Assembly: GCA_038093515.1 (NCBI GenBank) | Contig: JBBPSI010000097.1 | Location: 1-64,000 of the forward strand | DNA length: 64,000 bases | Reading direction: 5' to 3' | Source of the DNA: Butyriboletus loyo | Lineage: Eukaryota > Basidiomycota > Agaricomycetes > Boletales > Boletaceae | In this document: positions 19,936 through 32,600 of the stretch, piece by piece | Layout of the letters: each line of letters starts with the position of its first letter | How positions within the stretch are numbered: position 1 is the stretch's first letter | Made by a program: the position numbers and the translations under genes | Notes under the pieces: generated by a model | What the model was told of the DNA's origin: nothing | The model's database searches: none | The model's input: the letters and a program-made list of their open reading frames with translations, nothing else

Positions 19936-22900
19936 TCACCAATCAGGCCAAAGATCAACTAGGCTGTTCGGGTCTTCTTCAGGAGTGTCCTTCTGTTTCA
20001 TCCAGCGGTCTGGGACCTATCACCACACAGCATTCACAATGGGATCCAACGACCAGCCAGCCCAAAGGAAACTCACCAATGGGAAGTACCTTTCCATCGC
20101 ACTGATAAAACGTTGCCTGTATTGTTTCGGGCCAACTATGGTGGGCTCGCCCCTGCCAGCTGCACCAAGGAACGCAGACTCTTTCACCCAACTCTCAAGT
20201 TTCTTGTCCCACGTATAGGTGCGGATATAGTCTAACGAGACATCATCTCATGAGCACGCTTTCAATGGTAAAAGCGACATGGAGTCTCAGCCGGGAGGAG
20301 TAAACTCACCAACGATCCCAACCACAAGCTCGTGTGTCTCGTTATCAACACCAACAACTAGTGAGTAATCCATGACGTTAATATCCGACAGGAACTTGCT
20401 GTCGTTGTACAACGCGCCACGCAAAATTCTCTTGGAGTGTTCTTTGAGATAGAAAGGTGAGAGGTGGGCAGCTTTCCAAAGGGTCAGGGAGACTCGCTGA
20501 AGAGACAACCTACTGCTCACTTTCAACAAGGTTCTCATCCAACAAAACCTCGTTCTCCCTTCCTGTGGATTGTACATGCCGGTTCCTAGTGGAACCTTTG
20601 AGATCGTAGATCTGTCGAAGGAGCATGATCAGTCTGAAAGACCCGCGAGACGTGGATCCGTGTGTACCTTGGCGAATCTGCGGTTGTAAAGCAGATTCTC
20701 CATGACGAGCAAATTCATGTGGGTCACCTTAGCCTTGCCCGTCCCCTTGTCTTTGGACTTCTTGAACGTCAACTTATAACAACCAAACACTTTAGCCAGC
20801 AACGTTGGGCGCTAATCGTAGCATTAAATAACCTATTTCCCGCAAACAGGCAAGTAGACGACATACATTTCCGCTGACGGCAGATGCCATATAATCAAAG
20901 TACGCAGGAGCAAAGGTTTCCATCGTTTGTAACTCCGCGCGCGAGAGCTCTTTTGCAATGAAACGATCATCTGGCGGTCAAGGTCAGTCCAACAACCAAA
21001 GCACACAAAGTAAATCGGTCAAACCTCGAGTCTTCAAGAATGCGGACCCGGATTTCCCCCCGCTAGCATCCCACTTGACGCACCGCGACAATGACTCTAC
21101 GATACTCTTTTCACAATCGTACGTCCTCCGCAATGCATCAAATTGATCAGGATATAGTATAGTACAGCCGATCGTCAGCCCACCGCTCTCGAATGCTGTC
21201 CAAGATGCGTCCAATCAACTCAATATCACAACGAAGTAGTAACACTCACAAATGACCCAGGACATCTTCGTAGATGGAGACTTGAGCTCGTCCGTGAGAT
21301 TGACAGGGTCCGAGGTATCCACATTGACGACTCCCCACGTTGACGAGCACTCAGACATAGATTGATCATCTGGCATAAACGCTTCGCCACCTTCGGTAAC
21401 CTTTGGTTCACGGGATGTCCGCTTCTCAGCATGAGATTTCGTGAGCATATCGCGATACTGTGGTGAGCTTTAAATTTCTACAGTTAGCACATTGGCCACA
21501 AGAGAAAGATGCGAGAAACCTACTTGAGCGCGAGAGCAATGATTGACGTAGGTTCGTCAGTCCTGACGACCATCGACGAATCTCGGAATATGTGTTCTGG
21601 GTCGTGCAATGGATCCTCGCTGTCAAATTCTGCGCGCTTCGAGGGAAGCTGGGGCGGCCACAGTCCGGACAATGCCTGCCTAAAGATTGAGTTGCGTCCT
21701 GGAAGTTCTTCGAGCGAAAGTGTCGGTGGAGTCAGCGGCAGGTTTGACTCCGGAGGAGAGCTTAAGAGCGGAGATGGTGGGAAAGACCGTTCTGCAGCAG
21801 GGGGAGACAACCGAGGGATAAATGTAGAAGGAGGAGCCGGTGCTCCCGTTGCCTGAACGGGGAGTGGATCTGTAGACGTGACTGGATCCTTCTGAACCGT
21901 GACGGCAGGTAGGGTCGTAGACTGCTCAGGAGAAGACTCGGTGGCTTTATCAGTGGGCTTGCGTCCTTCATCCTCATCACCACCTTCGTCATCAGCTTCA
22001 CTGGAGCTGTCTGAGACATCGGATTCATCCTTGATCGCATCTTTGATGCTTGCCAGCACTTCTACCGTCGCACGAGATGATGCAACTGGGCGTACTTTGC
22101 GTCCACGGATGACAGCATACCGTCGATTAGCCCTCTCGTTCTCCAGACTGATACGTTCAAAGTGTCTTGCGATGTTTGAAACCTTCGTCCCGGCTCCCTG
22201 GGGAGGTCGCCTGAACGTTGGCTTGGACGCGCCACTCGACGTGGACCGTTGCTGGACATCCCTGCCCAACCCTCTGGAAGATGATTTCCTCCTCATTGTC
22301 CGTCCTTGAGGTGAAGACAGCAATTTCCCATTGGGGGGTGGAGACGGGGGTTCACCAACCACTCTTGACCTCCTCTTATCTGGGGATGTCCTCCCGGAAG
22401 GACCAAGAGAATCAATAGACGATCCTCTCGGTATTCTTGCCGTATATTGTCCTTGTGCTCCAAGTGGCCTCCTGAACCTTGGTGCTGCATTCACTGCATA
22501 CCCAGATTCAAAATCAGACGTAGAAGGCTTCCTAATGACTTGATGTCTGTGCCTCGCACTAATGGCATTGCGCGGTAAAACAGGCCTTGACACGTTTGCG
22601 TGCGACAACGTTGTAGTGAGGTCTTCCTGCTCACTCTCGGAAACAGGAGGAGGGGCAAGTGCAGTCTTGGCAAGTTCTTCGACACCGATAGCAGGGATAA
22701 AGTCTTGGTAGCGTGCGACAAGTTCTGCGACACTGGGGTGCTGCGATATGCGGCGAGGAAGGCGAGAGACACGTGGAGGGGGACGGTCCACTTCGGGTTC
22801 GCTTTGTTCAGCTTGCTTCGCCTGAAACTTGATCAATTGCCAGTCGTGGAGATGATGAGACTTCTAAACGTACTTGTTTACCACGGCGAGCCTGGGATAA

Positions 22901-25900
22901 CACCGGTTCCTCTTTCGAGGCTGCAATAGTCGAATCACTGTCCGGGTCTGGCCTTTCCGCTGGAGACGCGAGATCCACGGGTGGTATACTGGGCGCCTCC
23001 TCGTCGCTTTTCAACGGGGCCACTTTCTCCACAGGGTTCTCCGAATGTATCTCCGGCTCTGCCTCTGACGCTTCTGATGCACTCGAGACCAACGAATCCC
23101 TCGTGATTCGTCTCCTACTCGGACCCCCTTCCTCCGCTTCCGAAACACTTGTGGAAGGCATATGCGACTCGCTGAATGGGCTAGTAAGGTCGTATCGTTT
23201 CGGCCACATCGCCCGCATAGAGTTGAATGCAGAGACTCGGCGTCCACTTTTTTCAACATTCCGTGGCTTGGGAAGCTTATCAAAGTCGGCCTGCCAAGCG
23301 ACAATGCGGTCTTGTCTAAACGAACGGACTTGGTTGAGAGAAAGGGTGTCCATGGGTGAGGACTCCTGATAGACCTTATTGATAAGCTGGGAGATCTCCT
23401 GTCGCTCCGCCTCCGCACGTGAGATGAGGTTATTGATGTCTGCCGTGAGCTTCGCGTCGTGATCTTCTTCGCCAGTAGCAGCGTCGATGCTGATGAGTTT
23501 CAGGTCGTCAACGAGCGCGGTATACCAGGTTGTATTTCGCCTGTGCAACCTCTCGAAATCAGCATTCTTCAACTCGAGCTGGGTTTCGGGGTATATACGG
23601 ATGCGCATCGCAGGGTAAACGATCTCGTGCAGCGTCACGGGATCTGCTTGGAACCGTACAGTCATCCCCCTCGTAGCGAAATATCTGATGTGGTGCTGAT
23701 AAATATTGTGCTGACACCCAGCACCTTGTACGAGTTGGACATCTGCAGGATAAAAGTGAAGCTCGAGGAACTTGGCGAACGAATATCGCTGCATCTCTTC
23801 AGAGATGGGTATGAATGGCGTTGCCGACCCGCAGACCCGACATGCACTCCAAGTAGTGATCATATCCGGGGCAGGGTAAATATTCCTCGCTTTGATTTGT
23901 CCATCCCATTGCTCAACAGCTACAGCCAGCCTGGTGGCATTGTGCACGAACACTTGACAATGCCGCGCGAGAGGTTGGTTACACCCTTTCCCTGCACACA
24001 CTGCTTTGGGGTCAAGGAACTGCACCAGCGTATCGTTCACGACTTTTTCGATGAACTGGCCGAGCGTGCAATCGTTTTCGCCGTAAAACGTGATGTAGTG
24101 CAAGCCGGGGGCGAAGCATGCACGTCGGAATCCAAATTCTTCGATAGGAACCGTGTATCGCCATAGAAAGATGCATTGGTATTTCTCGACAACAAAATCA
24201 TCTGAGTTCTTGCGCAAATACCACTCCCAAATTCGACGGTGCTCTTCATAACGGTATTTGACGAGGCTGAGCTGAGATTCCAGAGCTATATCTGCCGTGG
24301 TTTTCAAAGGTACGGGTTCGACATCCGGAGGACCCGCCACGTTGATCGGGTAAGGGGAGAGAACGAAGGGGGACCCAGGCAAAATTATTCCGGAAGTATT
24401 AGGTTGAAAGTCAAAGTAACCTTTCGGATCTTCGACCTGAAGGTGTTTATCAGCTTCAGGCGAAGGCGTGCGAGGGGGGAGGACGAGGGCTTCGATCTGT
24501 GCTTTAACGTCTTCCGTATCTTCACTACTGTTACTTGGTAGGGCATCCACTGCTTTTCTCTCAGGCGTTGGTGTGCCAGATGCTGCTTTGTCAATGACCT
24601 TGGGTTTGTCAATATCACGCTTTTCTTCCCGTCGCACGAGGTCGTCTTCCCACGTGCGCTTCACTCGCGCAAGCTCCTCGTCCAGCTCCTTCATGTGCAG
24701 TATAGGCTGTGGAGGTGGGAATCGTAGGGTGGCGGAAATAGAGATGAAGGTCTTGTGATAGGGCTCGATAGATTGTTGGATACGTTTCGAAAGCCTGAGT
24801 TGTTCAGCGTCCGCATCGGGGAGATCTTCTTCAGCCGTGTCCTCAATCGCCGACACATCCGCCTTCGCTTTCTCCTTAACCGTTGGGATTGCCAACTGAA
24901 CTAACGACACCGACGCTGGTACCGATGCCCCAGTCTCGGTCCCGTTTCCATTCCCATTGGCATCATCGATTAGCTGTCCCTGTTTCATCATGACCACGGG
25001 AGGCGGCGTGATTACCCAGTCTTTCCAAAGATGCGTCTCCAATTGCAGGTTTCTGGCAATGAAAGTCAAAAACCTCGTGACCTTCTTCACCCTTCTTAGC
25101 GTCTCAAAATCCCCGCCCCTCAGGACGATTGTGCAGCCCATATCACGATTGCAACCCTCGAAACGCATGTAGGTTTTGCGTCGTCCTGGAATAAGAAGGT
25201 GGTCGAATGTTTGAACGCGAAAGCGCCCACAATGACCTAAACGTGGCTCAAGAGCAAGTTTGTCCATGGAAGAGAACACATCTCCCTGTGTCATACGAGC
25301 CACAAATGAGACAGCAGAGGGTTTCACAGCGCGAGCGACGGCAATATTGTGCTGAGCAAGCGCCTCCAATGCAATCCTCGACACACTCTTCTCGACCATG
25401 ACGACGTGAGGCCTTAGGGCTGCGATTCTGCTAACTAGGTTACCGAGATACTCCTTCTCTTGGCGAAGGATTTGATCGAAGTGGACATATTGACCCTCGA
25501 CGCGATGAAATTCGAGGGGGAAAGTGACAAGCATGACGCGCGGGTTACGTTGCGACCTCAGCATTTGTTTGTGTGCCACATTCTTTGTGATGACAGCACC
25601 ATCAACGTATTCCGAATCCGAGGGAGCCCCGCCCGGGATCTTCTTAATCTTAACGTATCGGCGGACATCCATATCCTCGCCTTGGTGGTAGGGGACAGCA
25701 GTGAAAGTCAGTTCGCGGGCAAAGCGAAGGGAGATTTTAACCAAGGTTTCCTCCCATTCTTTGACATTGGGAATGTTCTCAGTCGTGAGCATTTGACGCA
25801 ACATGGTGCGGAGATGGAACAGGGAAATACGGTTGAGTTCCTGAGCATATCTAAGAGTGCAGGGAGTCTTAGTGGAGAGCCCGAGAATGTTGAAAAGTCG

Positions 25901-27460
25901 ACGCACGCGGTGGAATCGCGTCTCGTTCGCCATCCCTCGACAGTTGGGAAGCTGTCAAGGCGACTCTGTACCCTGCTCCTAATGAAAGGAGTCGCGCCAT
26001 CAAAATCCCCGAAACTATTGAATCTGGACCTCATCGCCCCGTATGTCAGCGGACTGTCTGGGCCAGGAACATGGTCCGGGGAGCTCAAAGGAAACTGAAT
26101 CGTGCTCATCGCAGACTTGTCGACATTTAATGGAACGGCGACAGCAAAGTCGACAGGCGTCTTGGCACGAGGTGCCGTAGCAGGGGGTGTATAGGCTTGG
26201 TTCTGCTGCTGGCCTAGTGTCGCGGGGTCCTTCTCGTCCTCTGCGAGATTTCTGCGGAAGGGTGCGGTGGAGTCACGAACAGGCTCCCATTCCAAAGGGG
26301 AGTTGGATACGGTGTCCTCGAAGGAAGTGGCGAAGCGTTTTATTTCCGCGATAGAATATAGATTGAAGGGTTCATCCGTACGCCCAAATAGCTGCGACGC
26401 TGCGAAGGGAGATTGGGGATGATGGCCTAAGCCAAGGGTAAAGGTATCCGAGCCGGGCTGGTGGGCGGGGAAAGGCGATGCGGTTGACGAGACGATAGAA
26501 CGATGGTCATCGTCCTCATCTTCGTCTACCTTGGCAAGCTTCTCGACACAAAGGTTACATACTCGCACCATGCCATCGTGGCCGAAGCGGGAGCCTTTGA
26601 TGATGTTGGAGGCGCAGCGGGAACAGAATATTTGGCCTGGAAAGGCATATAAACAAAGGAACAGCCTGTGTGATTCTTAGGACTTGCCACATATCCGACA
26701 ATGATGCTTTCTTCGCCACGATGTGAAGATACTCTTGCAATCATAACATTCTTTTGCGTTCTCGTCGTCCATCCAATAATCGCGGGACAAGCCTATCAAA
26801 TATAATCGGTGATAATCAAAGGGTGATATTGAGCTTCGAAATACCTTCTCCGCGTATTCTGCGAATCACCTTTGAGACTGAAGCAGACCGATTGTGAGAA
26901 ACAGAAGTGCGTATGCTGCGGGTGTCATCTTGGATCGGGAACCCGGGGATAGATGTTCCGACTGCGCCGCCATCTGGAACGTCGTAAAACGGGGGAACAT
27001 GGGCGCCGCGAGAGGGCGAGCGGTCGGGATCGTGACGGAACGAGGATGCTTCGAAGACGACGGGGGTGAGAGAAACGAGAGGCGGGGCGGGGACGGAGGA
27101 CACGAGTTTGAGCGAGACTGGGCGCTGCTCGGAAGAGGGCCTAGAAGAAAAGGAGGAAAGGTTGTTGTGGACGAGAGTTGCGGAGGGACGTCGCTGGTCA
27201 TTGTTCGGGACGGACTGGGGACCGGGAGGAGGAGGTGCGATTGATGTGGCGGCGAGGGGTGTTGCAAAGCTGCTCTTCATGCGGGAGAAAAGGGACGTGA
27301 CAAGCGCAAACGAGGACTGCTCGTTCTCGTCCTCCTCCGAGAACGGATTGAACGACGTCAAGCTGGTCACATCGTCGCCCACTTTGGTGTTGCTCTGCGA
27401 CCTACCCGGCGCCATGCTGAGCGTGCTCTGCCCCTGCGAATAAAGCAGCGGCGACTCCAT
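19936..27460 (-). CDS. FAB1: FAB1/PIKfyve phosphatidylinositol-3-phosphate 5-kinase
   Basis: This very large endosome/vacuole enzyme makes PtdIns(3,5)P2 from PtdIns3P. N-terminal disordered exons (27460-26820) lead to a FYVE finger ([48 protein letters not shown]) split by an intron near 26650-26690. The 1041-codon exon at 25933-22808 holds the chaperonin-like CCT domain ([32 protein letters not shown]) and the Cys-rich region ([26 protein letters not shown]). A long Ser/Pro/Arg-rich linker follows. The C-terminal lipid kinase has [53 protein letters not shown], then [32 protein letters not shown] and the stop TGA 19936-19938. All domains are present in the usual order, so the gene looks intact. 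The start is inferred from the first in-frame Met after a 96-bp gap to LTV1. Confidence 0.93.
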
Positions 27461-27556
27461 CGTCGCGGACGAGCTGGAGGATGGGAAGCCCGAGTGGCTT
27501 TTTTCGGTTCACGCTCAGCGGGCTGGTATGCCTCTTATGGGCAGCGACTACACAAT

Positions 27557-29424
27557 CTACAGTTTCCATATCCTACTTATGTTGGTCTTGGACCGCCCCT
27601 GTGCCTGCTGCTTAATTTCGGAATCAAACCATTCTTTCGTCGTTTTCTTGTCTGCACGCCGTGCCTGTCGCTCTGCCTTCACAGTTCGTTTGCGTGCCTT
27701 TTTGTCTTCTTCCGACTCATCTCGAGGGCGGCCGATGGTCTGTTTGACCACTTGGAAGCAGCGGGAATGAGCATCGCTGTACCGCGACCCATTGACTTGC
27801 ATACCTCGTTGCACCTGTTCGTCCTCCAGCACCTGACCCCCCTTGATCCCATCGTTCAACGCGACACTGGGAAGTCCAGTGCGTGAATCAAGCTTGATCT
27901 TCGGTACAGGCTTCGACGACCGTGCTCGAATTATGCGTGGATGATTTTCCAGATTCGAGTACGTCGCTGGGGTCCGTCAGCATATCGCACCCTACCCTAC
28001 CCACCCGGTCCACTCACTCAGAATAGTTTCGCAGTCCCAACGGTCCTCTTTCTCATTTGCGTCGTAACCTCTGAACAATTCATCGTCGTCCAACTCCTTT
28101 ACATCATCTTCCCCCGTAGCGACTACCCTTACCCTTTCATCTTGTCCCAACGCACGTCTGAGCGTCTCTAGCTTGTCCGCACCGGTCTCCCCAGCAAGAA
28201 CAGGCTTCAGTTTTCGTCCAAGTAACTCGTACCTATCCATGAATTTGTCCACCATCTCAGCATAGTCCTCCCGAGATGTTATTAGATCCGGGGCAGAGGA
28301 AGAAGATAGAGAAGAACTAGTCGACGCTGTTTCCAGTTCATCGTTGTCCAATGCATCCTCATCCGAGCCGTACTCCTTCGCCATCAACTAGAGGTAACAA
28401 GATTATTCGAATAATATCAGTGCAGGACGCGGAAATGCAACGTACTTGATCAAAACGTTCATCAAGCGTGAGTAAAGTCTCCGTGCGATATATCGAAGAG
28501 CTACTCATGCTGTACCCCGATGCATCCGACGTACCCTTTCGTCTACGTTTACCACCAAGTACTGGGAGCTTCGGCAGGTTGCCAACTGTATCGCCGCCCT
28601 CTGAGTAAACATCATCGTCGGAATCGGGCGGTGGTGGCGCATTCCCTTTCTCCTTTTTAAATTTTGCAAATCTCGCCTCCCAACTGTCATCCTCGTCTTC
28701 TTCGTTGCTCCCTGCCTGAAGGGGTCCGTATTCATAGAACTCATAATCAACTTCTTCTTCCCCATCCCGTTCACCGTCAAGGACCAGTTCTGTAAAGAAA
28801 TCGTCTTTCATTTCATCGTCTACGAATGCTTCGTCTTCAAGGGCGTCCAGTGTCTGCCTGAGGTGAGGATCCATGTCCGGCTGAAACCCGGAGATCGAGG
28901 ATGGCACGGATTGTTGCGTCTCAAAGTTTCTGGGCATCTCCGTCTTCGAGGGCAATGCCTCTGCGGGTAGGTCTTGTAGCGACAAGGGGACGTCTGAGTT
29001 TGACGTTGTCTTTCCCTTTGATCTGGATTTGTTCTGAGACTGCGGTGCTTCGACGAGAATGCTTTCTACGTCTTCTTCTTCTGTCCCTATCGCACGGAGG
29101 TGTTGCATGTAGTCGTACTCCGTATCATCAAAGTAGATGCCATAGAGGGCTGCCTCTCCGACGTTGGCACGGACATCATGTTCGATGATTTCTGGAGCGA
29201 GGATGGCCTCCAGGTCAGCACGTGTTTTTCCCTGTGCAATCTCGCGTCGGGAAATACAAAGAGGAGGAAAAAGAGAGACGGACCTTTCTATCGTTTCCCC
29301 TCACAAAGGCTTTTAGCACATGTTGCGAGGCATCGGGGTCATGGATAAGAGGATCTCTTTGTGATCTGTGGACAAGCTGAAAATGCTTTGCCCCTGGCTG
29401 CCTGAATATCGATTTTTGGGGCAT
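27557..29424 (-). CDS. LTV1: LTV1, 40S ribosomal subunit assembly factor
   Basis: This is a non-ribosomal factor needed for late 40S maturation and export; it binds uS3 and eS10 regions. The N terminus MPQKSIFRQPGAKHFQLVHR followed by SQRDPLIHDPDAS is diagnostic. Further on are ADLEAILAPEIIEHDV, YGIYFDDTEYDYMQHLR, the acidic middle, TLLTLDERFDQV, EMVDKFMDRYELLGRKLKP, DRWDCETIL and NHPRIIRARSS. The C-terminal tail is basic (RKRTVKAERQARRADKK) and ends ISRIWKL at 27557. Four to five exons. It is divergent from TAF2 with a 252-bp gap and tandem with FAB1. Confidence 0.92.
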
Positions 29425-29676
29425 CCTCGTCTAGTCAAAGGTTCATCAAGGATGATCAGATACTTGAATATTGAGCACAGCCATTTGACTTATGTAATGG
29501 TTTGTCGGTTGTGCTGGTTTGCGAGTGAATGAATCCCACTCAAAGCTCCTTGCTCGCTGTTGGTGTCGAGCACGACGCATCGACCAACTTTACCCCTCGT
29601 TCTTTACCTTGACTTCGTACAGTCGTCTCTACCAATCAACCGCGCGCACGCTCAAATCCGCTCTGCAACGTCACGG
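29425..29676. promoter_or_regulatory. Bidirectional promoter region (LTV1 / TAF2)
   Basis: This is the gap between the LTV1 ATG at 29424 (minus) and the proposed TAF2 ATG at 29677 (plus). It has pyrimidine-rich tracts but no clear TATA box. The exact size depends on the uncertain first TAF2 exon. Confidence 0.4.
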
Positions 29677-32600
29677 ATGCAACGCGAGCACACCCGTCGT
29701 GGCTTCTCCATATAAGCATCCTTTTTTTCTCTTCCGTGTCCGCACAGACTGACGCTCCTGCGTGCCTTTACTAGCCACCAAAAGGTCGTCTTGGAAATTG
29801 ACTTCTCGGGCTCGCTTTGGGTGCGTCGCCTTACCTTTGCACCCCTCAACGAGCGTCACTCACCGCAGCAACCGCCCCTTCTCACCTCCAGGGATACACC
29901 GAAATTACCGTCGTACCAAACAATGCAAACCTACGCACCATTCATCTTCATTCTAGACAGTGCAGTATGTAGCTCTTCCTGCACTTTCCGCCGTTCTTCT
30001 GTTTTGACACCTGGGATTTCCAAGCGATCCATTCAGTCACAATTGCATCCCACCAAGCCGAATTCGTCCATCATGATCCGCTTGCACATATCAACGTCTC
30101 CACACCACAGGATTGCCATACATACCCAGAACTCAAGAGAAAGCTTTATTCCGCACTCACAGAGGGAGATGAAGGAGAGTTATCAATCGCCATCCCAAAA
30201 GAGGTTTCCTTGAGACAATCTGGCCATGTTGGACATGCGATGGCAAATGGAGTATCCAGTGAAGGTGAACACCCACCTCGTCTTTTGTTTCTTTCGGCGT
30301 GGTTGCTCAATTTGAGGTAACACAGTTGCGACCCCCGAGCCACAAATTCCTGGCCCTTCACAGACACCAGCTCCGGGACCAGAGTTCATGCCTATCGTTG
30401 TTCGCATCGAGTATAGCCTCCGAAATCCTGTAGATGGTATACAGTTTGTCCTACCCGCCGACACGTATCCATATGTGAGTGTATCCAACGGGCGCGTACA
30501 CTCCATCGAGATCCTCATCTATCGCAGCGTGTTCCTCATGCATACACTATCCCTTCCTCTCCTGATGCTGCGAGATGTTGGGTCCCTTGCGTCGATAACC
30601 TTTGGGAAAAGTGCACATGGGAATTCGAGTTTGTTGTTCCGAGGTACCTAGAGGAACCTGACTTGACGCAGCGAGATGAAGATGGCGAGTTTAGCGAGCG
30701 ACAAGGGGCAATACCCACTGTGGTTGTCTGCAGTGGGGACCTCCTGGAACAGGCATGTCTCCGTTCCGTACCATTCCGCCCTACGCTCACCGTGCCGTGG
30801 TAGGTTGCTCATCCTAATAACTCTAATAAGACCATCTTCCTCTTTTCGCAAACGGTCTTGACGTCGGTACAACACGTCGCCTTTGCTGCGGGGCCCTTCC
30901 ATGTCTATTCGATCGCCGCAGACTCGTCTGAAGAGGTGTCAGGTGTCACGCAGCCGCTCATGCATGCGTTCTGTTTGCCCGGTCATGAATCTATGCTGCG
31001 CACTTCGACATTATTCTTGCGTTCGGCGATGAACTTTTACAGCACGGACTTTGGCTCGTACCCATTTGGTTCATTCAAGGTAGTCGCCGTCGACGGAATG
31101 CCAGTTCAACGTTTCGATAGCGCAACCCTTTCGTTGGTCACAGTCGATCTTTTGCATAGTGAAGATGCCATCGAGCAAGTAATCGAGACCAGACAGGCGC
31201 TCAGTCACAGTCTTGCATGCCAATGGATGGGTATCAATATTCAACCCAAGACATGGTCCGATATTTGGCTCGTCAACGGGCTTGCACTCTACATCACAGG
31301 TCTCTTCATTCGTAAATTACTTGGTAATAACGAATATCGCTACCGGCTGAAGCGAGACATGCAACGCGTCGTCGAATGGGATAACGGTTCGATGCCGCCA
31401 ATTTGTCAGCCCCAACATCTCGATCCCCCCGACGCCGCCACGTTTCCGTTCGTCAACCTAAAGGCACCGCTTGTGCTTCACATTCTCGACCGACGACTTG
31501 GGAAGTCCGGCACGTCGCTTGGCCTATCTCGTGTTCTTCCGAAAATCTTTCTGTCTGCGATCAGTGGCGAGCTACCAAATAATTGCCTCTCAACCCATTC
31601 CTTTCTTCGTACCTGTAGGAAGGTGAGCGGTATCGATCTGCGCTCGTTTGCCGAGCAGTGGATATATGGGAGTGGATGTCCCGCATTCGGGTTCTCTGCG
31701 TCATTTAACCGCAAAAAGATGGCCGTGGAGATTACCATGCGGCAGGAGGCTCCTGCCTACAGAGCTCTTGAACATAATGAAGTGTCGAAATTGCTCTTCA
31801 AGCCCGTTCCGTTCTTTGAGGTGTGTCTTTGCCTCACTATATAGTGCCTAGGTGCTTGCTTCTTATCGTCGTTGACAGGGCCAAATGACTGTTCGCATAC
31901 ATGAAGCTGATGGGACGCCTTACGAACATGTGCTTGACATTAGGTCTCCGTTCAAGCGCTATGAGGTGCCGTTCAACACAAAATACAAGCGTATCCGTCG
32001 AAATACCAAGCGTTACCTCGCCCGCCAAGCAGCTGCACAAGCAGCAGCAGAAGGTGACGCCGAAGCTGCTGAGGCTATGGGCCTCATCGACATGGGATTC
32101 GGGCTAGAGATTTGGGAGAAAGAGAAGGAACGTGAGATCTGGAAAGTGGCTGATTGGACGGAGGAGGACGAACAGGTTATGTCAGGTGCCACGTACGAAT
32201 GGATCCGAATGGACGCCGATTTTGAATGGATTGCTGCCATTGCATTCGAACAACCAGATTTTATGTGGGTCTCTCAACTACAACGTGATAGAGATGTCGT
32301 CGCTCAGCTTGAGGTGAGTTTATTCTATATACTCCTGCGTCGCGACTGCCTGACTCGACTATAGGCTATCCATGCCCTTACCAAACAACCAACTGCTATC
32401 GTTTCTAGCACGTTTACGAAGACGGTACTCGTCTCTAATTATTATTATCGGATACGGTGCGAAGCCGCGACTGCGCTCGTGAACGTAAGTCGAGATATTT
32501 TTCCGTCAGATCGTCGATGACATCGTGGGTAGTGTGCCATTCGACGACTTGAATTTTTAGGTCTCTTCCATCTCTTCAAACTCTTCTTACGATACTGCTA

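Noticed and set aside
21899..22309. Plus-strand frames inside FAB1
   Set aside because: They are shadows of the Ser/Arg-rich FAB1 linker on the minus strand.
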